Of a stretch of DNA of 49,133 nt, positions 35,720-47,069 are shown piece after piece. Origin of the DNA: Candolleomyces eurysporus. Its lineage: Eukaryota > Basidiomycota > Agaricomycetes > Agaricales > Psathyrellaceae. The notes under the pieces are model-generated. The model was not told the origin of the DNA, did no database searches, and saw only the letters and a list, made by a program, of their open reading frames with translations. The position numbers and the translations under genes are program-made. The stretch lies in NCBI GenBank assembly GCA_027579435.1, contig JANBPK010001515.1:1-49133 (forward strand). Direction: 5' to 3'. The first letter of the stretch is position 1, and every line of letters begins with the position of its first letter.

Positions 35720-38125
35720 TCAGCATGTTTCTATGAAAGAGTTCTTTGGGAAGGCCTTTCCGTAGTCGCCTCGCCAACTGGTCATATTGGCATTGCTGTA
35801 TGCTTCGATGTACCTTTCAAAAGTCGATCAGAAACACGCATAATACATGAGGCATTAGGAAGCTTTTGCTGGTGGCACCTCACCTTTCGATGTAGCTTGC
35901 GGTCGGGAAGTCCTCTGGATCGCATCCGACATTAATTGCGTCGGCCGGCTGATACACCCGGACGTAGTCGACCTTGAGATACGTCGGGAATACGAGATGG
36001 GTAAAGTCAACATCGCCAAAGTTCTTGGACATTCCGAGGTTGATGATCATGTACTGCATTTACGCGTTCGTCGATAAGCGTAGAGTAACAGTCGGAATTG
36101 CGGGCGTACCATTGGTTCTTGAGGAATAGGCCGTGCTGAGATCTCGACAGTTGGGTCGGGCCCGACTCCGCCGGCGTTTAGAGTCCAGGAGACTTGACCC
36201 TCGGAAATCCAGGTTATGTATGCGTCGTCAAACCCTGGCTTGTACTTTGCAACTTCCAGGTGAGAATAGATTCCGGGTTGAAGAAGGGAGAGGGGACCTA
36301 CTTCAAAGCCATATAGCGAGTAGCAATCCTCAACGAGCCCGTAGCATCGCTGCAGAGTGTCTGTGACAACAGACGTAGCCTGCTGAACAACGTTTCCAAC
36401 AAAATTGTTCAGTTTGGATATGGATGGGTCGGCGATTACCATGTTGTCGATGGAGTTGTTCCAATGATACGAGCGGTCGAAAGGCTGTCACGTCGTCTTA
36501 GATCGAGATTCTCCCCATTCCACAGAAATTATGGGGTCACTTACAGCGAACTGCGCCGACTGAGAGACCTGCCCTCTCAAGGGATCACCCCCAGTCTGGG
36601 CTTCAAACATATCGATCTCTGGAGCAGACCGGCCGACAAAGGTCCCATCGGGGTGTTTGGGACCTGGATGATCCTCGCCATCACATGTACACCGGGAAAG
36701 CTTTTGCCCAGGAAGGTATGACAGCGCCCAATTGTAGGCATGATCGCCGTCCACGGTCGCCGCGTATGGCAGGCCGTTCCGCGTTTGGTTGGGTGCTGTC
36801 CCGACATCGCATGCGTCGTATGTGTACGGCCACTGTTTTTCCACGAATCGATATCAGCATATGGTCGTGGTACGGTTGGGATGAAGATACGGATTATATA
36901 CGTACCATGCCTTCCAAGCTGGCGCCGTAGCCTGCCCGACCGAGGTTTCCCATTGTCCAGATCGCGGGCCACATGCCTGCGACGTTGTTGAGACCTGGAA
37001 GTTGAACAGCAGCTTCAAAGTATCCTCCCGTGAAGCAGAATTTATTCCAGGTAGATATGAGCCCTGCAGTAATGTGTTCAGTAGGTTTGGGAGAGTTGGC
37101 GTTCCCTCGGACTGACCCCCTTCGTAGTGTAAGTTATGGGTTTCTTTCTCGGAAAAGGTAATGACCAGCGACCCATTGGACGTCGTTACGGCTGCGGGGT
37201 CGTACCACTCCATGTTATTTGTCGCCTGTGTATGGCGTTGAGGTTGATGTTGACTCTGCAACCCAAGATTAAGACGTACCCAATAATGCAGATCACTCGC
37301 TTCCCAGTAAGGATCGTCTCCGGGATAAAACGACCTCCCGTCAGCGTTGAACTCGTCCGAGAACACGAGGTCCATACGAGAGCCGTCGCGATGAGAGTAC
37401 CTGTAATACGCATCCTGCGGAGTGTCGAAGTCGATCAGGCCAAAATTCCCCATCGAGGGTACCTGTCAAGAGGTCAACAACGAGGTTTAAGGACAATTCT
37501 TGGAAGATTACCTGTCCTGAGGAGTTTATTCCCCCAAGGTTGTAGCCCGACAAATGATTATTTGCGTGGGTAGAATACATGATGACTGGATATCCGATGC
37601 TGTCGCCGAAGTCAGGCAAGGAAAAAAAAATCTCTGGGACTGATACCCACAACAAGAACAGGATCATGAAGAGGAGAGTCAGTAGGCAGCCAAGGTTGAT
37701 GAGGCCGCGTTTGTTCAAGAGTAGCTGCTTGGGGTCTTCCTGCCTCTGTGGCTGGGTGTCTGGGTTGTGGAGGGCGTCGTCATTTTCAACCAGGTCTGGC
37801 GAGAGGTCCGAGCCCCAGGACCTCGGGTCGGGAGACAAAGAGTACTGGGGAAAAATTAAATACCGTAATGTACGACCTTGGTGTTTTGTACCACCTACCT
37901 TGTCGGTTAGAGTGCTGAGCCGAGAGCTAGCACGGGGATAGGGAGAATCCTCGAGCGTCTGCTGCAGGGACGTTGGCNTTTANTTTTTTCTAAAAAAATG
38001 GCTCGGTAGATGAGACATACCCAGCTATCTCTACGCAAGATTCCGAAGCTGTTGGCGCGGAGGAGGGTGAGGGAGGACTCTACGGTGGAAAACTGCCCCA
38101 TCCTGGGGGAGCCTTGGGAAGACAT
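35720..38125 (-). CDS. KRE6: GH16 beta-glucan synthesis protein (KRE6/SKN1-like)
   Basis: KRE6/SKN1 proteins are type II membrane glycosidases of the secretory pathway needed for 1,6-beta-glucan in the cell wall. The start at 38125 gives [20 protein letters not shown]; an intron containing two Ns leads to [15 protein letters not shown] and [11 protein letters not shown]. The single membrane anchor is [19 protein letters not shown]. The lumenal part runs [60 protein letters not shown], then the GH16 catalytic stretch with EIDMFEAQ (ExDxxE pattern), [13 protein letters not shown] and [14 protein letters not shown]. The last intron splits an Arg codon before [15 protein letters not shown] and a Cys-terminal stop at 35720. 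About 640 aa and eight or so introns. It is divergent from the F-box gene. Confidence 0.9.
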
Positions 38126-38392
38126 AATTGGAGGGGGGAGAGAAAAAGAAGGGAAAAGGACGGGTAGGTAATAGATGCCATTGCACTCGTAAAGAAAGCT
38201 GCTACTGACATCCGAAGAAGTCGAGGCGATGCCCAACTTTGGCTTTCGAGCTTCTGCCCTCCGAGGACGACTACCTCTGATCCATTCCCTTTTTTGGCAA
38301 CCTCCATTGATCGCCTGTTTGCGCGCGTTTACCTGCCTCTCCTTTGACTCCATCACCGTCCCGTCCGCCCGTCGAGTCCAACAGNCCCCCCA

Positions 38393-39839
38393 ATGCTATT
38401 CGAGGAGCTCCCCGTCGAGCTCATTGCAGAGATCCTGGGCGAACTCGACCTGCCCTCCCTGATCACCGTGTCTTACCTGTCAAAGCGCTTGCAGCTTGTG
38501 GCGTCGGACTCTGCTCTGAATCCCTGGAGGCGTCCCATCTTGACTGATCTTCGAGCCCGCAACTACACCGTCACATTAAAGCATCTGAGTGTTCGATCTA
38601 CTGTGCCACGTCAGAATTGGGTCGAGATACTCAGCCTCGCTCCACCGTCTTTCCTCCTCTTTGAGGCAACCCTGCCCAACCTCAAGGACAATGAGTGGGA
38701 GGAATGCTTCAACCGACGGTTTCTGCCGAGTTGCAAGAGGTGGAGGAAAGATGGCTCCTGGAAGGAGGCATTTCTCAAGTAAGTCACAGCCGCATCTGTA
38801 TTGCGTGCACCCATCTGATTCTCGAGACAGAGTCTTGTTCAGACTCTGGCATCGCGGAACGACGTCATGCACCAGCGATGAGGCTTGGACAAAGTCAGCA
38901 TTTCCGGTTACCTGAGCTCCATTCCTTGCCTCATTCCTCAGATATATTGTTTTGAACCGGAATGGTTCTGCCAATGTACTCGAACTCTCGTCTCGAAGTT
39001 TCAATCCTGTGACGATGTTCAATGAGCTCAAGTATGTTTGTCTTATTTCTTGACATACAACAAAGGTTCGACCCACTCTCGTTCCTTAGACTGCAGAATA
39101 ATCTGGCCCATTTGGAAACACGTATCCGGGTCCGTTGTTTTATTTCCCCTCGCTTCGCTCTGTTCATCCACCACACAGCTGGTAGTTGAATTCGTAGATA
39201 CTAGGATCCTCGCTTTCGGAACCATGACAAAGCCAAGAAATCCTGCATCGTTCAATACCAACGCTCATTTATTGTTGAATCCTCCAGGGATAACGCCAAG
39301 TGAGCAGAACAACAGCTCAGCAAAGCGACAGGCACCGGTAAGCCGGCAAAATTCCATTGACGATCATGGGGTGTATCCAATTTCTGCGAGCTCTAATTCA
39401 CCGAGTAAGTCTCCATTTCGAACCCCTTCCGGCACCGTCGGTTCCTTGATTACGATACAGTCGACCAAGTCCATCAACTTCCAGTATCATCCTTCACCTA
39501 CAGCCGTCTCACCCAACCCATTCCTGCACTGATGCATGGCAATTACCCGTTTTACACTCCTGGGGGATTCGATCTACGATGGTCGAATTATTCTGATATC
39601 GAAGAAGGTTCGCGCTGGGTTGGGAGCCTCATGTGCGTAGACGTCTCGCTTCCGCCCTGGCTTTTTGTTTAACGCGCCCTTTTAGGCTCGTAGCTCAAAT
39701 TCTTGGACCAGCAGACGGTGATGGGCTACAGCCCAGTCGGCAGTATGCTTCATTTGACTGGGGTGATCTTTGGGCGATCGCACCCTGGCTTGAAGAGATA
39801 ATAACGACAAGGATCGACGGGCCTGGGCTGGGCCATTGA
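38393..39839 (+). CDS. F-box protein, possible readthrough of TGA
   Basis: The N-terminus LFEELPVELIAEILGELDLP with SLITVSYLSKRL is an F-box (about residues 2-45), so it probably serves as a substrate adaptor of an SCF ubiquitin ligase. No WD40 or LRR repeats were seen; the rest gives WVEILSLAPPSFLLFEATLP, KYIVLNRNGSANVLELSSRS, AHLETRIRLVVEFVDTRILA, a Ser/Pro-rich part, and YPFYTPGGFDLRWSNYSDIE, DWGDLWAIAPWLEEIITTRI, GPGLGH. Six introns all splice in frame, including one at about 39402-39460 that joins the Ser-rich part to PIDQVHQ. The first in-frame stop is TGA at 39837-39839, followed by CTA. The frame stays open beyond it to a usable donor at 39925. Length to the TGA is about 370 aa. Confidence 0.78.
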
Positions 39840-39842
39840 CTA
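39837..39842 (+). promoter_or_regulatory. TGA CTA stop, candidate readthrough signal
   Basis: UGA followed by CUA is the best-known leaky stop context in eukaryotes, including fungi. Here the same frame continues LYALHVAEPAAKYGPEG, LLSRAMPPLYN up to a GTACGG donor at 39925. A single C-to-T change at an Arg CGA codon would give the same picture. Confidence 0.45.
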
Positions 39843-40253
39843 TATGCTCTACATGTCGCTGAGCCGGCTGCGAAATACGGCCCCGAGGGGCTCTTGTCTC
39901 GGGCCATGCCCCCGTTGTATAATGGTACGGTTTCTTGGCGAAATTTTGGAGAATTGATTGAGTGCCCCTGACAGATTCCGTCGTGAGTGGCAGTGGCCCT
40001 TTGTTCGCGATCGTGGTGAGACTGCCTCGCTCTCATTTACATCTTCCGCCTTCGATGATGATTGTTAGTGGACGCTCGAGGTATTCCTCTTTGTCTGTGA
40101 TCGATATACTCCTTTCGGGACATCCGTCTCTTCCATTATCAGAGTCCATTTTTGCGCATGTCCTCGACAAAACGATTCTTATGTCCGCTGCCAAAGACAA
40201 TAGATCTCAGCCGTTTCGGTGAATGGCTATCGATTGCTTTGTGTGCCTCGTAG
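39840..40253 (+). other. possible C-terminal extension of the F-box protein
   Basis: The frame after the TGA runs 28 codons to AAT G, then a 50-nt intron (39925-39974, GTACGG...CCTGACAG). The next exon, DSVVSGSGPLFAIV, ends at a GTGAGA donor (intron 40016-40068, 53 nt) and WTLE follows. From there two endings are possible: no further intron, stop at 40201-40203; or a third intron 40081-40142, then SPFLRMSSTKRFLCPLPKTI to DLSRFGEWLSIALCAS with stop at 40251-40253. The second reads more like protein. If the TGA is a plain terminator, this stretch is 3' UTR or decayed coding sequence. Confidence 0.45.
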
Positions 40254-40392
40254 GCCACAGGATTGGGGGATTAAAAGACGAGAAGAAATGTGGATTTCTT
40301 TTCAATTTTTCCTTCCTGCTCTCGAGAGTTGCCGGACAGCCTCACCACCCTACCTCTCCAATACTCTCGTTCTGATTCACTGATTTATTATT

Positions 40393-41836
40393 ATGCCCCG
40401 AGTGGTTGAGCGTCCTCGCAAAGTGAGTGGCGCGTCGTCCTTCCCTTGCCACCGATGAATTTATATTGTTTCAGTTCCGCTGCTCGCTCGAGACATGCAA
40501 GCGGCGGTTTGGCAGCGAGAGTGACAGGCAGAGACACGAAAGGATTCATACAGGAGTCAAGTAAGTTCGCCTTTGCAGTGTCAGCCACCGTATATTTAAT
40601 CTGTGTCTAGGCCTTTTGTTTGCGAAGTTTGCAACAAGGGATTTCCGCAATATACGGGGCTCAAAACCCACCGAAACATCCAGTATGTGATTTCATGCAT
40701 TTCTTCTGCACTGTAAAGTCTAAAAGCCATTTCTCAGTACGGGTGCTAAGCCTCATGAGTGCTCATTCTGTTGCCAGGCCTTCGCGGACCCTTCCTCGAA
40801 GGCTCGACACGAGAAAGAGACGCACAGATGTCTTGGGACTTACAAGTGCCCTGCTCCTAAGTGTCCTGTTGGGTAGGTCGAACGTTTCTCAGTATCTCCT
40901 GCTCTTTCTAATGTCTATCTTCAGGATTAAACGCCGGTCAGCGTTCGTCGTGCACCTTCGGGAGAAACATGGCCTCGACAAGGATTCGGTCGATATCGAT
41001 GCTTGCGCCCCGACGATTCTCCCCAAAGTCACTCGCAAGGCTCGTGCCGAGAAGACGGCGTCGCTCATCTCTGGAGCATCGTCCAAGGTCACCGAAAAAC
41101 CCGCCACTCATCGTATAACTAGGTCATCTAAATCTCAGATGGTTATTCCGATGGCTCCACCGATGATTCAGTCTATGCCTCACCTGCAGCCTGTCTCTGG
41201 GGGCAAGTCTTCCAAACTCAGCGTGGAAGACGACGAAAGGCATTGGTACGAAGACAAGCTAGGGCTTAGCCACCATGATGGAGATCTTACTACACATTGG
41301 GACCTTCGTAAGTCACTTAGTATCGTCTTATCGGAAACTTTATTCACGCCGGCTTACCTCTAGCTGGACTCGCTCATACCTTTGCGTACGCCGGAGAGCC
41401 TGAAATTATGTACCCACCCCCTCCTTCGTACTCTGTGGCGACCTCTATTGATCCTTCGCATCCCCACCAATTCGTCTATTCCGCTGACTTCTCGCCCTTG
41501 CACCCCGAGCCGTATGTGTTGCACTCGACACCTCGCCCCTTGACTCCACAACTCGACTTCTCCTCGCCGGACTCCTCCCCTGTTACTCCTCGAGTATCAT
41601 CTACCTTGTGTGATAGTCACCTTTCTCCCCGTCAAGTGATGCCTACTCCTCACTGTTTCATCCCGATTTCGATGCCTGGCTCTCGACCGGTTACACCGAT
41701 GGGTATGATGCAGATGCCGCTACCAGCATATTTGACGGAGTTTCCGGAGCCTTACCATCATCAGAGTAGCGGCAAGGGTGCTTATCATTATCCTCCCTAC
41801 GAACCTGCAACTGGAGTGCATGGTATTCACGGGTAA
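40393..41836 (+). CDS. C2H2 zinc-finger protein, probable transcription factor
   Basis: Four tandem zinc fingers sit at the N-terminus after a short PRVVERPRK: CSLETCKRRFGSESDRQRHE (to HERIH), CEVCNKGFPQYTGLKTHRNI, CSFCCQAFADPSSKARHEKE and CPAPKCPVGIKRRSAF through VVHLREKH. Linkers TGVKPF and TGAKPH match the DNA-binding TGEKP type. Four of the introns fall inside or between fingers. The C-terminal two thirds is Pro/Ser/Thr/His-rich and disordered (PPPPSYSVATSIDPSHPHQF, TPRPLTPQLDFSSPDSSPVT, MGMMQMPLPAYLTEF), as in activation regions, and ends ATGVHGIHG. About 370 aa. DNA binding is likely from the finger type; target genes cannot be told. Confidence 0.83.
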
Positions 41837-42281
41837 TTGTCGTATATTAGCCTTTATTGATTATTATTAGCGATGCCTACCACCTTCTTTCTGTCACTCT
41901 CACTTGCGCTGGATTCGTGAATTGTACCTTAATATACCCTCTAATTGTACGTGTACTGTCTCAATGTGCTCTAGTGTACTTTGTAATACCATTTCTCGAT
42001 GCTCGAACTTGAACGCGATGATCATGATCATGAAGGGATTGATGTGGCGCACGTGAGGGAAGCGCGCCACAGACGACAAACAAGCGAGGAAGGTGGAAAA
42101 ATAATGACAGAGTCCAAGTAGAGACCTGTCGTTGCCACAAGCCCCGGTTTCTGTCTTCTGCTTTGTTTTTCCCCGTTCTCCTGCTTTTCCCTCGCTCGGT
42201 CCAGGTTTCTGTTCTGTTACCCTGTTGCCCCTCGCTGCGAGGTGGTTTGCGCGGCCACGATTCGTTTCTGCCACCCAGAGA
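41837..42281. other. intergenic, 445 bp, with small palindrome
   Basis: This is the 3' end of the zinc-finger gene and promoter of the deubiquitinase gene. It contains ATGATCATGATCAT near 42018 and an imperfect hairpin with arms GTGGCGC (42044-42050) and GCGCCAC (42064-42070) overlapping a CACGTG (42050-42055). The last 150 bp is pyrimidine-rich, typical of a 5' UTR. No gene seen. Confidence 0.5.
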
Positions 42282-44541
42282 ATGCTGGCCTCCCCACTCG
42301 TGCCGCCTTCGCTCAACTTTTCCTCCCAACATGCCTCGGACGATTATAGACCTGCTAAAGATATCGACGCTTTCAACAAGCTCCTCCCTCCGCCCGTCGA
42401 ATTCGTAGAAGGATCCTCGTCAGGAGCTTATGCCGTACCAGAGGGCAAATACCAGCCCATAAACATTGCACCTCTATCGTCGCCCAAAACGCCTGCGAGG
42501 CCCGACGTGAGTCTTTCATTATCGCGTCTTTGTTGCATGTCTCAATGAATGACGCGCTACAGAAGAGCGCCGAACCCAAACCCTCGACAACGCCAGCTCC
42601 CCCCACCGCGAAGTCAGGCGCCCCATCCTCTCCAGCCAAATCGCTATGGCCGTCGGATATCGATACATCTTGGCCTGCTTCGTGTAATATTGGCTCTGGA
42701 CTGTACAACCAGGGAAATACGTGCTTCTTGAACAGTGCTTTGCAATGTCTTCTCCACACTCCCCCCTTGCTCAACGTTCTCAACCTCCACACGAAAGACT
42801 CCTGTGCGTGAAAACCTTTACACTTTAAGCGCCTAACTTACCCGCCCACATCGATAGGCCGCAGCGATAAGTTCTGCATGACTTGCAGCCTTCGTCTTGT
42901 TGCTGGTCAAGCCCACAGCTCAAGAACGTCCTTCGCCCCTACTGCCATCACCAATCGGCTCCAGAGTAAGATTTGTTGGCACACGACTGCGCAGAATCGA
43001 TGCTAATGAGCGCGTTAGCCATTGCCAAACACTTGCGGAAAGGGAGGCAGGAGGATACACACGAATTCCTTCGTTATGCCATAGACGCTTTGCAGAAGGC
43101 GTGTCTCGTAGGCCATCCACCGTACGCCTTCCCCTTCTCGACCACGTTCTCTGGTTATCCCTGACCTTGGCTCTGTTTCATAATATAGAAAAATTGACCC
43201 CAAACTCGCCGAGACGACATGGGTCCATAAAATCTTTGGGGGTCGGCTACGATCGCGTGTTACGTGTCGCGATTGCGGGTACAACAGCGACACCTTTGAC
43301 CGCATTTTGGATCTCAGTCTAGACATATTCAAAACAGACACCGTCAAAGACGCCCTCAAGAAGTTTGTTGCCATAGACTATCTCAAGGGTGCAGACAAAT
43401 ACAAATGTGAAAAGTGAGGAGCTGTCGGCACACACCCCTTCTCTGGCTTGTTCGTTCAACTGATGGCTGGTTGGTTCGTCTCGTCTTTCTTTGCAGGTGC
43501 AAAAAGCCCGTCGTCGCAGAAAAGCGGTTCACCATTCATGAAGCTCCCGTCGTCCTCACCGTCCATCTAAAGCGATTCTCACCTCTGGGCCGTAAAATTG
43601 CCCATCAGGTTGAATACGACGAAAAGCTGACGCTGCGACCGTACATGAGTGAGGGCGAATTTGGCCCTTCATACTCGCTGTATGGCGTTATCTGCCACGC
43701 TGGTAGCGGACCCAACTCGGGCCACTATTACGCTTTCGTCAAGTCGCGAGACGGCAGGTGGTGGGAGATGAATGACGAATCGGTTTCCTCCGTCAGCAAT
43801 CCCCCGCTCAACCGCAAGAGTGCGTATATGCTCTTCTACCTTCGAGACAAGGGCCAGAGACTAGAAGCCGCCGTCAAATCGAAGCCTAATGGGTTGATTC
43901 TAAAGGAGTACCCCACCCGTACGCGTCTCTCGGAAGGGATGAAGGGGATGAAGCGTAAGGCACGGGATGTTGAGTTAGAGGACGGGGAAGATAAGGGGGA
44001 GAAGGTTGACAAACCTGTTCTTGGGCCATTAATGCCATCTCCGACCATTAACGGTGACTCGAAGAAATTCCGGGACGAAGACCCTCAAGCTGCATCGTTA
44101 AAGTCCAAGATTCAAGCTGCCAAAGCTCGGACGACAATGAATGGGCTTAGTCAATACAACTCAGATGATGAAAATTCTGGGGACGGTTCGGACAAGAATG
44201 CACAGAAAGAAGATGAAGATGATGATGACGATAAAGAGAACGGATCTTCTTCACCTTCCAAGGACGTTGACATGCGGCCGTCGTCGCCTCCTCCTGGGCC
44301 ACCTCCGACTTCGTCTCCTTCCTCTCCTATCAAAGAAGGCAGCTCTGGTATTCCTCCGAGCTCGTTTTATGGTTCGACCCTCAAGAAGCGCAAGTCTATG
44401 GACCGGCCAGATAGAGGCGACCAGAAAAGGTCCAACCCGCTTTCGAACCATAAAAGCAAAGTCCAGTATGGCAATCCCTACGGTGGCGTCGTTACATATT
44501 CAAGCAAGAATAAGAAACGGCGTCCTCCTCGCGGACTTTGA
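42282..44541 (+). CDS. ubiquitin-specific protease (USP36/42-like)
   Basis: A cysteine protease that removes ubiquitin from substrates. The start at 42282 gives [20 protein letters not shown] and a disordered leader. The catalytic Cys box is [40 protein letters not shown] follows, then [20 protein letters not shown] and CEKCKKPV (a zinc-binding pair), [20 protein letters not shown], and the His box [20 protein letters not shown] with [10 protein letters not shown]. The catalytic core is intact. This set, including the [16 protein letters not shown] signature, is like USP36/USP42, which in animals act in the nucleolus. The C-terminal third is basic then strongly acidic ([11 protein letters not shown]) and ends in a Lys/Arg cluster (KKRRPPRGL) that could be a nucleolar signal. 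About 650 aa and five introns. Its stop faces the PP2C gene 196 bp away. Confidence 0.91.
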
Positions 44542-44737
44542 GGAAGGGATAGACAGATTTGTAGAGTAGTTAGTGTAGTGTACCCGTACCTTATGATTTA
44601 TAGTTTCTAGTAGTTATTCATACCGCAGAATCATGACATGCGCTGGTTATTGAACGAACGATAGATGAGAAACCACAATGTGCACCCAAGTATATTAGAT
44701 GATGTAAAAAGCAAAAATCCTCATATAGAAGGGAAGC

Positions 44738-46659
44738 CTACAACTTGGCTTTGACTTGCTCAGAGATGACCTGAGGCTGGCCTTCGCTACCCTCTTCCCA
44801 CCAGACGACAGTAACTGTGACATCATCGCGATGCCTGCGTGACCAAGGTGCTGGGATGCTCATCCGGAGACGCAGGTCCGGCTCGTCACCCCCGCCAAAA
44901 GCGTTGCGAATGAGGTGGGCACTAACGTTCTCGTCAGCAAAGGCCCATGAACCCTCTGTCTTGTTAGCCTTCGTTTCCCTCTTTCCTTCAACGCCTGCAG
45001 AGCCCGTGGACGTTGGGACCAGGTCGGGCAGCTGAGCCCTGGGGACGTTGTCTTTCAGTCCTTGGAGATGGCCGCCAACCAGGCTGACTACATCCTCGTT
45101 GCTGATTTCGTGATGTGAACAAGTAAGCTAACCAATACCACGCTGCAAGTTATGAACGGGTGCAACCTACCTCAGTTCGTCCCACAGTCCATCAGTTGCC
45201 ATTACCAGGAAGTACTTCGGTTTCTGAGAAGCTGAAATTCCTTCCGATGGCAAAGGCAGCGAACGGTGAGTAACTTCTGGGCGTGATGTCACATAGGGAG
45301 GTGTCTTGAAGAGTGAAGGAGCAGGCCTCATGGACGTCCCATTTCCAACAAGAAAGGCCTGATTGAGCCTGTTGACGATAAGTGGGGGTTTGGTGGAGAT
45401 AATAAAAAAGTGAGTGAATCAGTCAGTGGAGTGTATATTAATTGATTAATGAATGAATGGAGTGGTTCAGAAGGGGGGACTTACGTTTCTTGAATAGCAC
45501 GGGGCCATTTGTATCTGGCATCTCCAAAGGCACGACTAGGCTCCAAGCCTCCCAAAACGCGGCCGTTCCTGATCACATCGTTTTCCTCATCCTTTGGATG
45601 TTCTGATTGTATCCTGGAACGGGAAGTTTAAGTACACAAGAAGGCTGGCTGTATGGATGGTGTGGTGTAGAATGGACCGACCTTGCAAGTTCGGAAGGGT
45701 TGCGGCCGGTCTGGTCTTCCGTAAGAGCCTCAACGCGCCATACACCTTTACCATCGTCTGTGGGTTCCCAAACACCTGCTACAGCGCGACTATCCCCGGT
45801 TACAGCGACGTAGAGATTCCGATGTGCTGTATCAAAAACAGCCATGAGAGCACAACTACCTGTACACGCTTGCTTGAGCACCGAGATTATGGTCAACCAA
45901 AAGAAGAAGGAAGGTACCTGAAATCGCGGGATGCATAGTCTTCAAACCGAGTGGATGCTTGCTGAGGTCCGGAATGGCGCCCTTCTTCCGAGTTTCTTCA
46001 TCCACGCTCCCGGCAAGGACGCGTAGAGGCGCGTTCAGAATTTCTTGGTCAAGCTCCGTGAAAGCGTCTACAATTGCTGTGGACACGCGTTGTGGGTCAG
46101 AATCGGGACTGGATGATGCTGCCTGGCTCGGTTTTGGGGATGACAACCTTAGCGCCGACTTCAGAGCATCCAGCCAGCCGGTCGCGGAGGACGCAGGGGT
46201 ACTGGCGGAGTTCAGAGCGAAAACCTTGGAGGCTACAGCCTTTATGAGGACCTTTGAGAGGAGTTGTGACGTTTCGTAACCCCCATGGCCGTCCATAACG
46301 GCGAAAAACAGGAAGTCCCCAGGGCCAGCCGGGTCGGTGTCGTCACGAGTGACAATGGCGTTGGCGTTGGCATCCTCCAAGGGGTCGTTGGAAGCCAAAG
46401 ACGCGGTGGTGTGCTTCCATACGATTCCGCCAGGTCGGTGGTGGGTGTTGGAGGTTGCGTTCTGTTGAAGTCGGGCCTCGAGGACCTTCAAAGGGAGAAG
46501 GGGGAACGATCGAGTCTGCATTTCTGGCTTGCCGTCTGCACCTCTAGCTCTGACAGTAAGTTCAAAGGTTTCTGGCTTCGTGCGGTATTGATAGTATACG
46601 TATGCGGGGCCTCCAATTGCTGCAGCCGCTGCCAGCGGTCTCCAAGTTTGACGCAGCAT
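44738..46659 (-). CDS. PTC5: mitochondrial PP2C phosphatase (PDP1/Ptc5-like)
   Basis: PDP/Ptc5 enzymes are Mg/Mn-dependent PP2C phosphatases that reactivate pyruvate dehydrogenase E1 in mitochondria. The N-terminus LRQTWRPLAAAAAIGGPAYV (start at 46659) combines a basic leader with a hydrophobic stretch, as expected for mitochondrial sorting. LASNDPLEDANANAIV and FFAVMDGHGGYETSQLLSKV carry the metal-binding ED and DGHGG motifs. After introns, SCALMAVFDTAHRNLYVAVT and GDSRAVAGVW follow, then ALTEDQTGRNPSELAR, RVLGGLEPSRAFGDARYKWP, FLVMATDGLWDELSNEDVV (metal Asp) and HRDDVTVTVVWWEEG near the end. The EPSRAFGDARYKW block is typical of the PDP subgroup. About 540 aa. The stop is CTA on the plus strand at 44738-44740. 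Confidence 0.9.
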
Positions 46660-47069
46660 ACTAGCTGCTAGTTTCTAGTGATGGTTACGAGGTTCACCTT
46701 GGAAAATCAGGACAGAGCAACAGAAGTATTTGTGAGAGTTCGTACCAGTATCACCAGTCTACTGCATTCCTGAGAATTACAGGATCCAATGGCAAGCTCA
46801 GTAACCCTGCCCGCGGCGCGGTGGCGGTGCCAAAGCGCCTGATGGATGGTCATGTGATCATTGATATACCGATTAGGACGTCCGACGCCGGCGTTCGAAA
46901 TTGCACGGTGGTTTTTGATTGAGTATTTGATTGAAGCTCTTCTTGTTCAACTTGACTTGCACCACGACTATCGCTTCCCTTGAAACCTCTGGGCACGAGA
47001 CCGGTTGGACATCCCGAACCCGAACCTCCTTCAAACAAGTAACCCCGCCCCAACTCGACGGAAGCGGGA
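46660..47069. other. divergent intergenic region, 410 bp
   Basis: This holds both promoters of the phosphatase gene (-) and the small basic protein gene (+). A minus-strand frame at 46850-47053 has no recognisable similarity. No clear TATA box or repeat stands out. Confidence 0.45.

Noticed and set aside
39837..39839. Intron removing the TGA in the F-box gene
   Set aside because: No GT donor lies between the conserved GPGLGH codons and the TGA in a position that would keep frame, so splicing does not explain the stop.
46850..47053. Minus-strand 67-codon frame in the phosphatase promoter region
   Set aside because: No similarity recognised; it lies in a divergent promoter and lacks splice or composition support.
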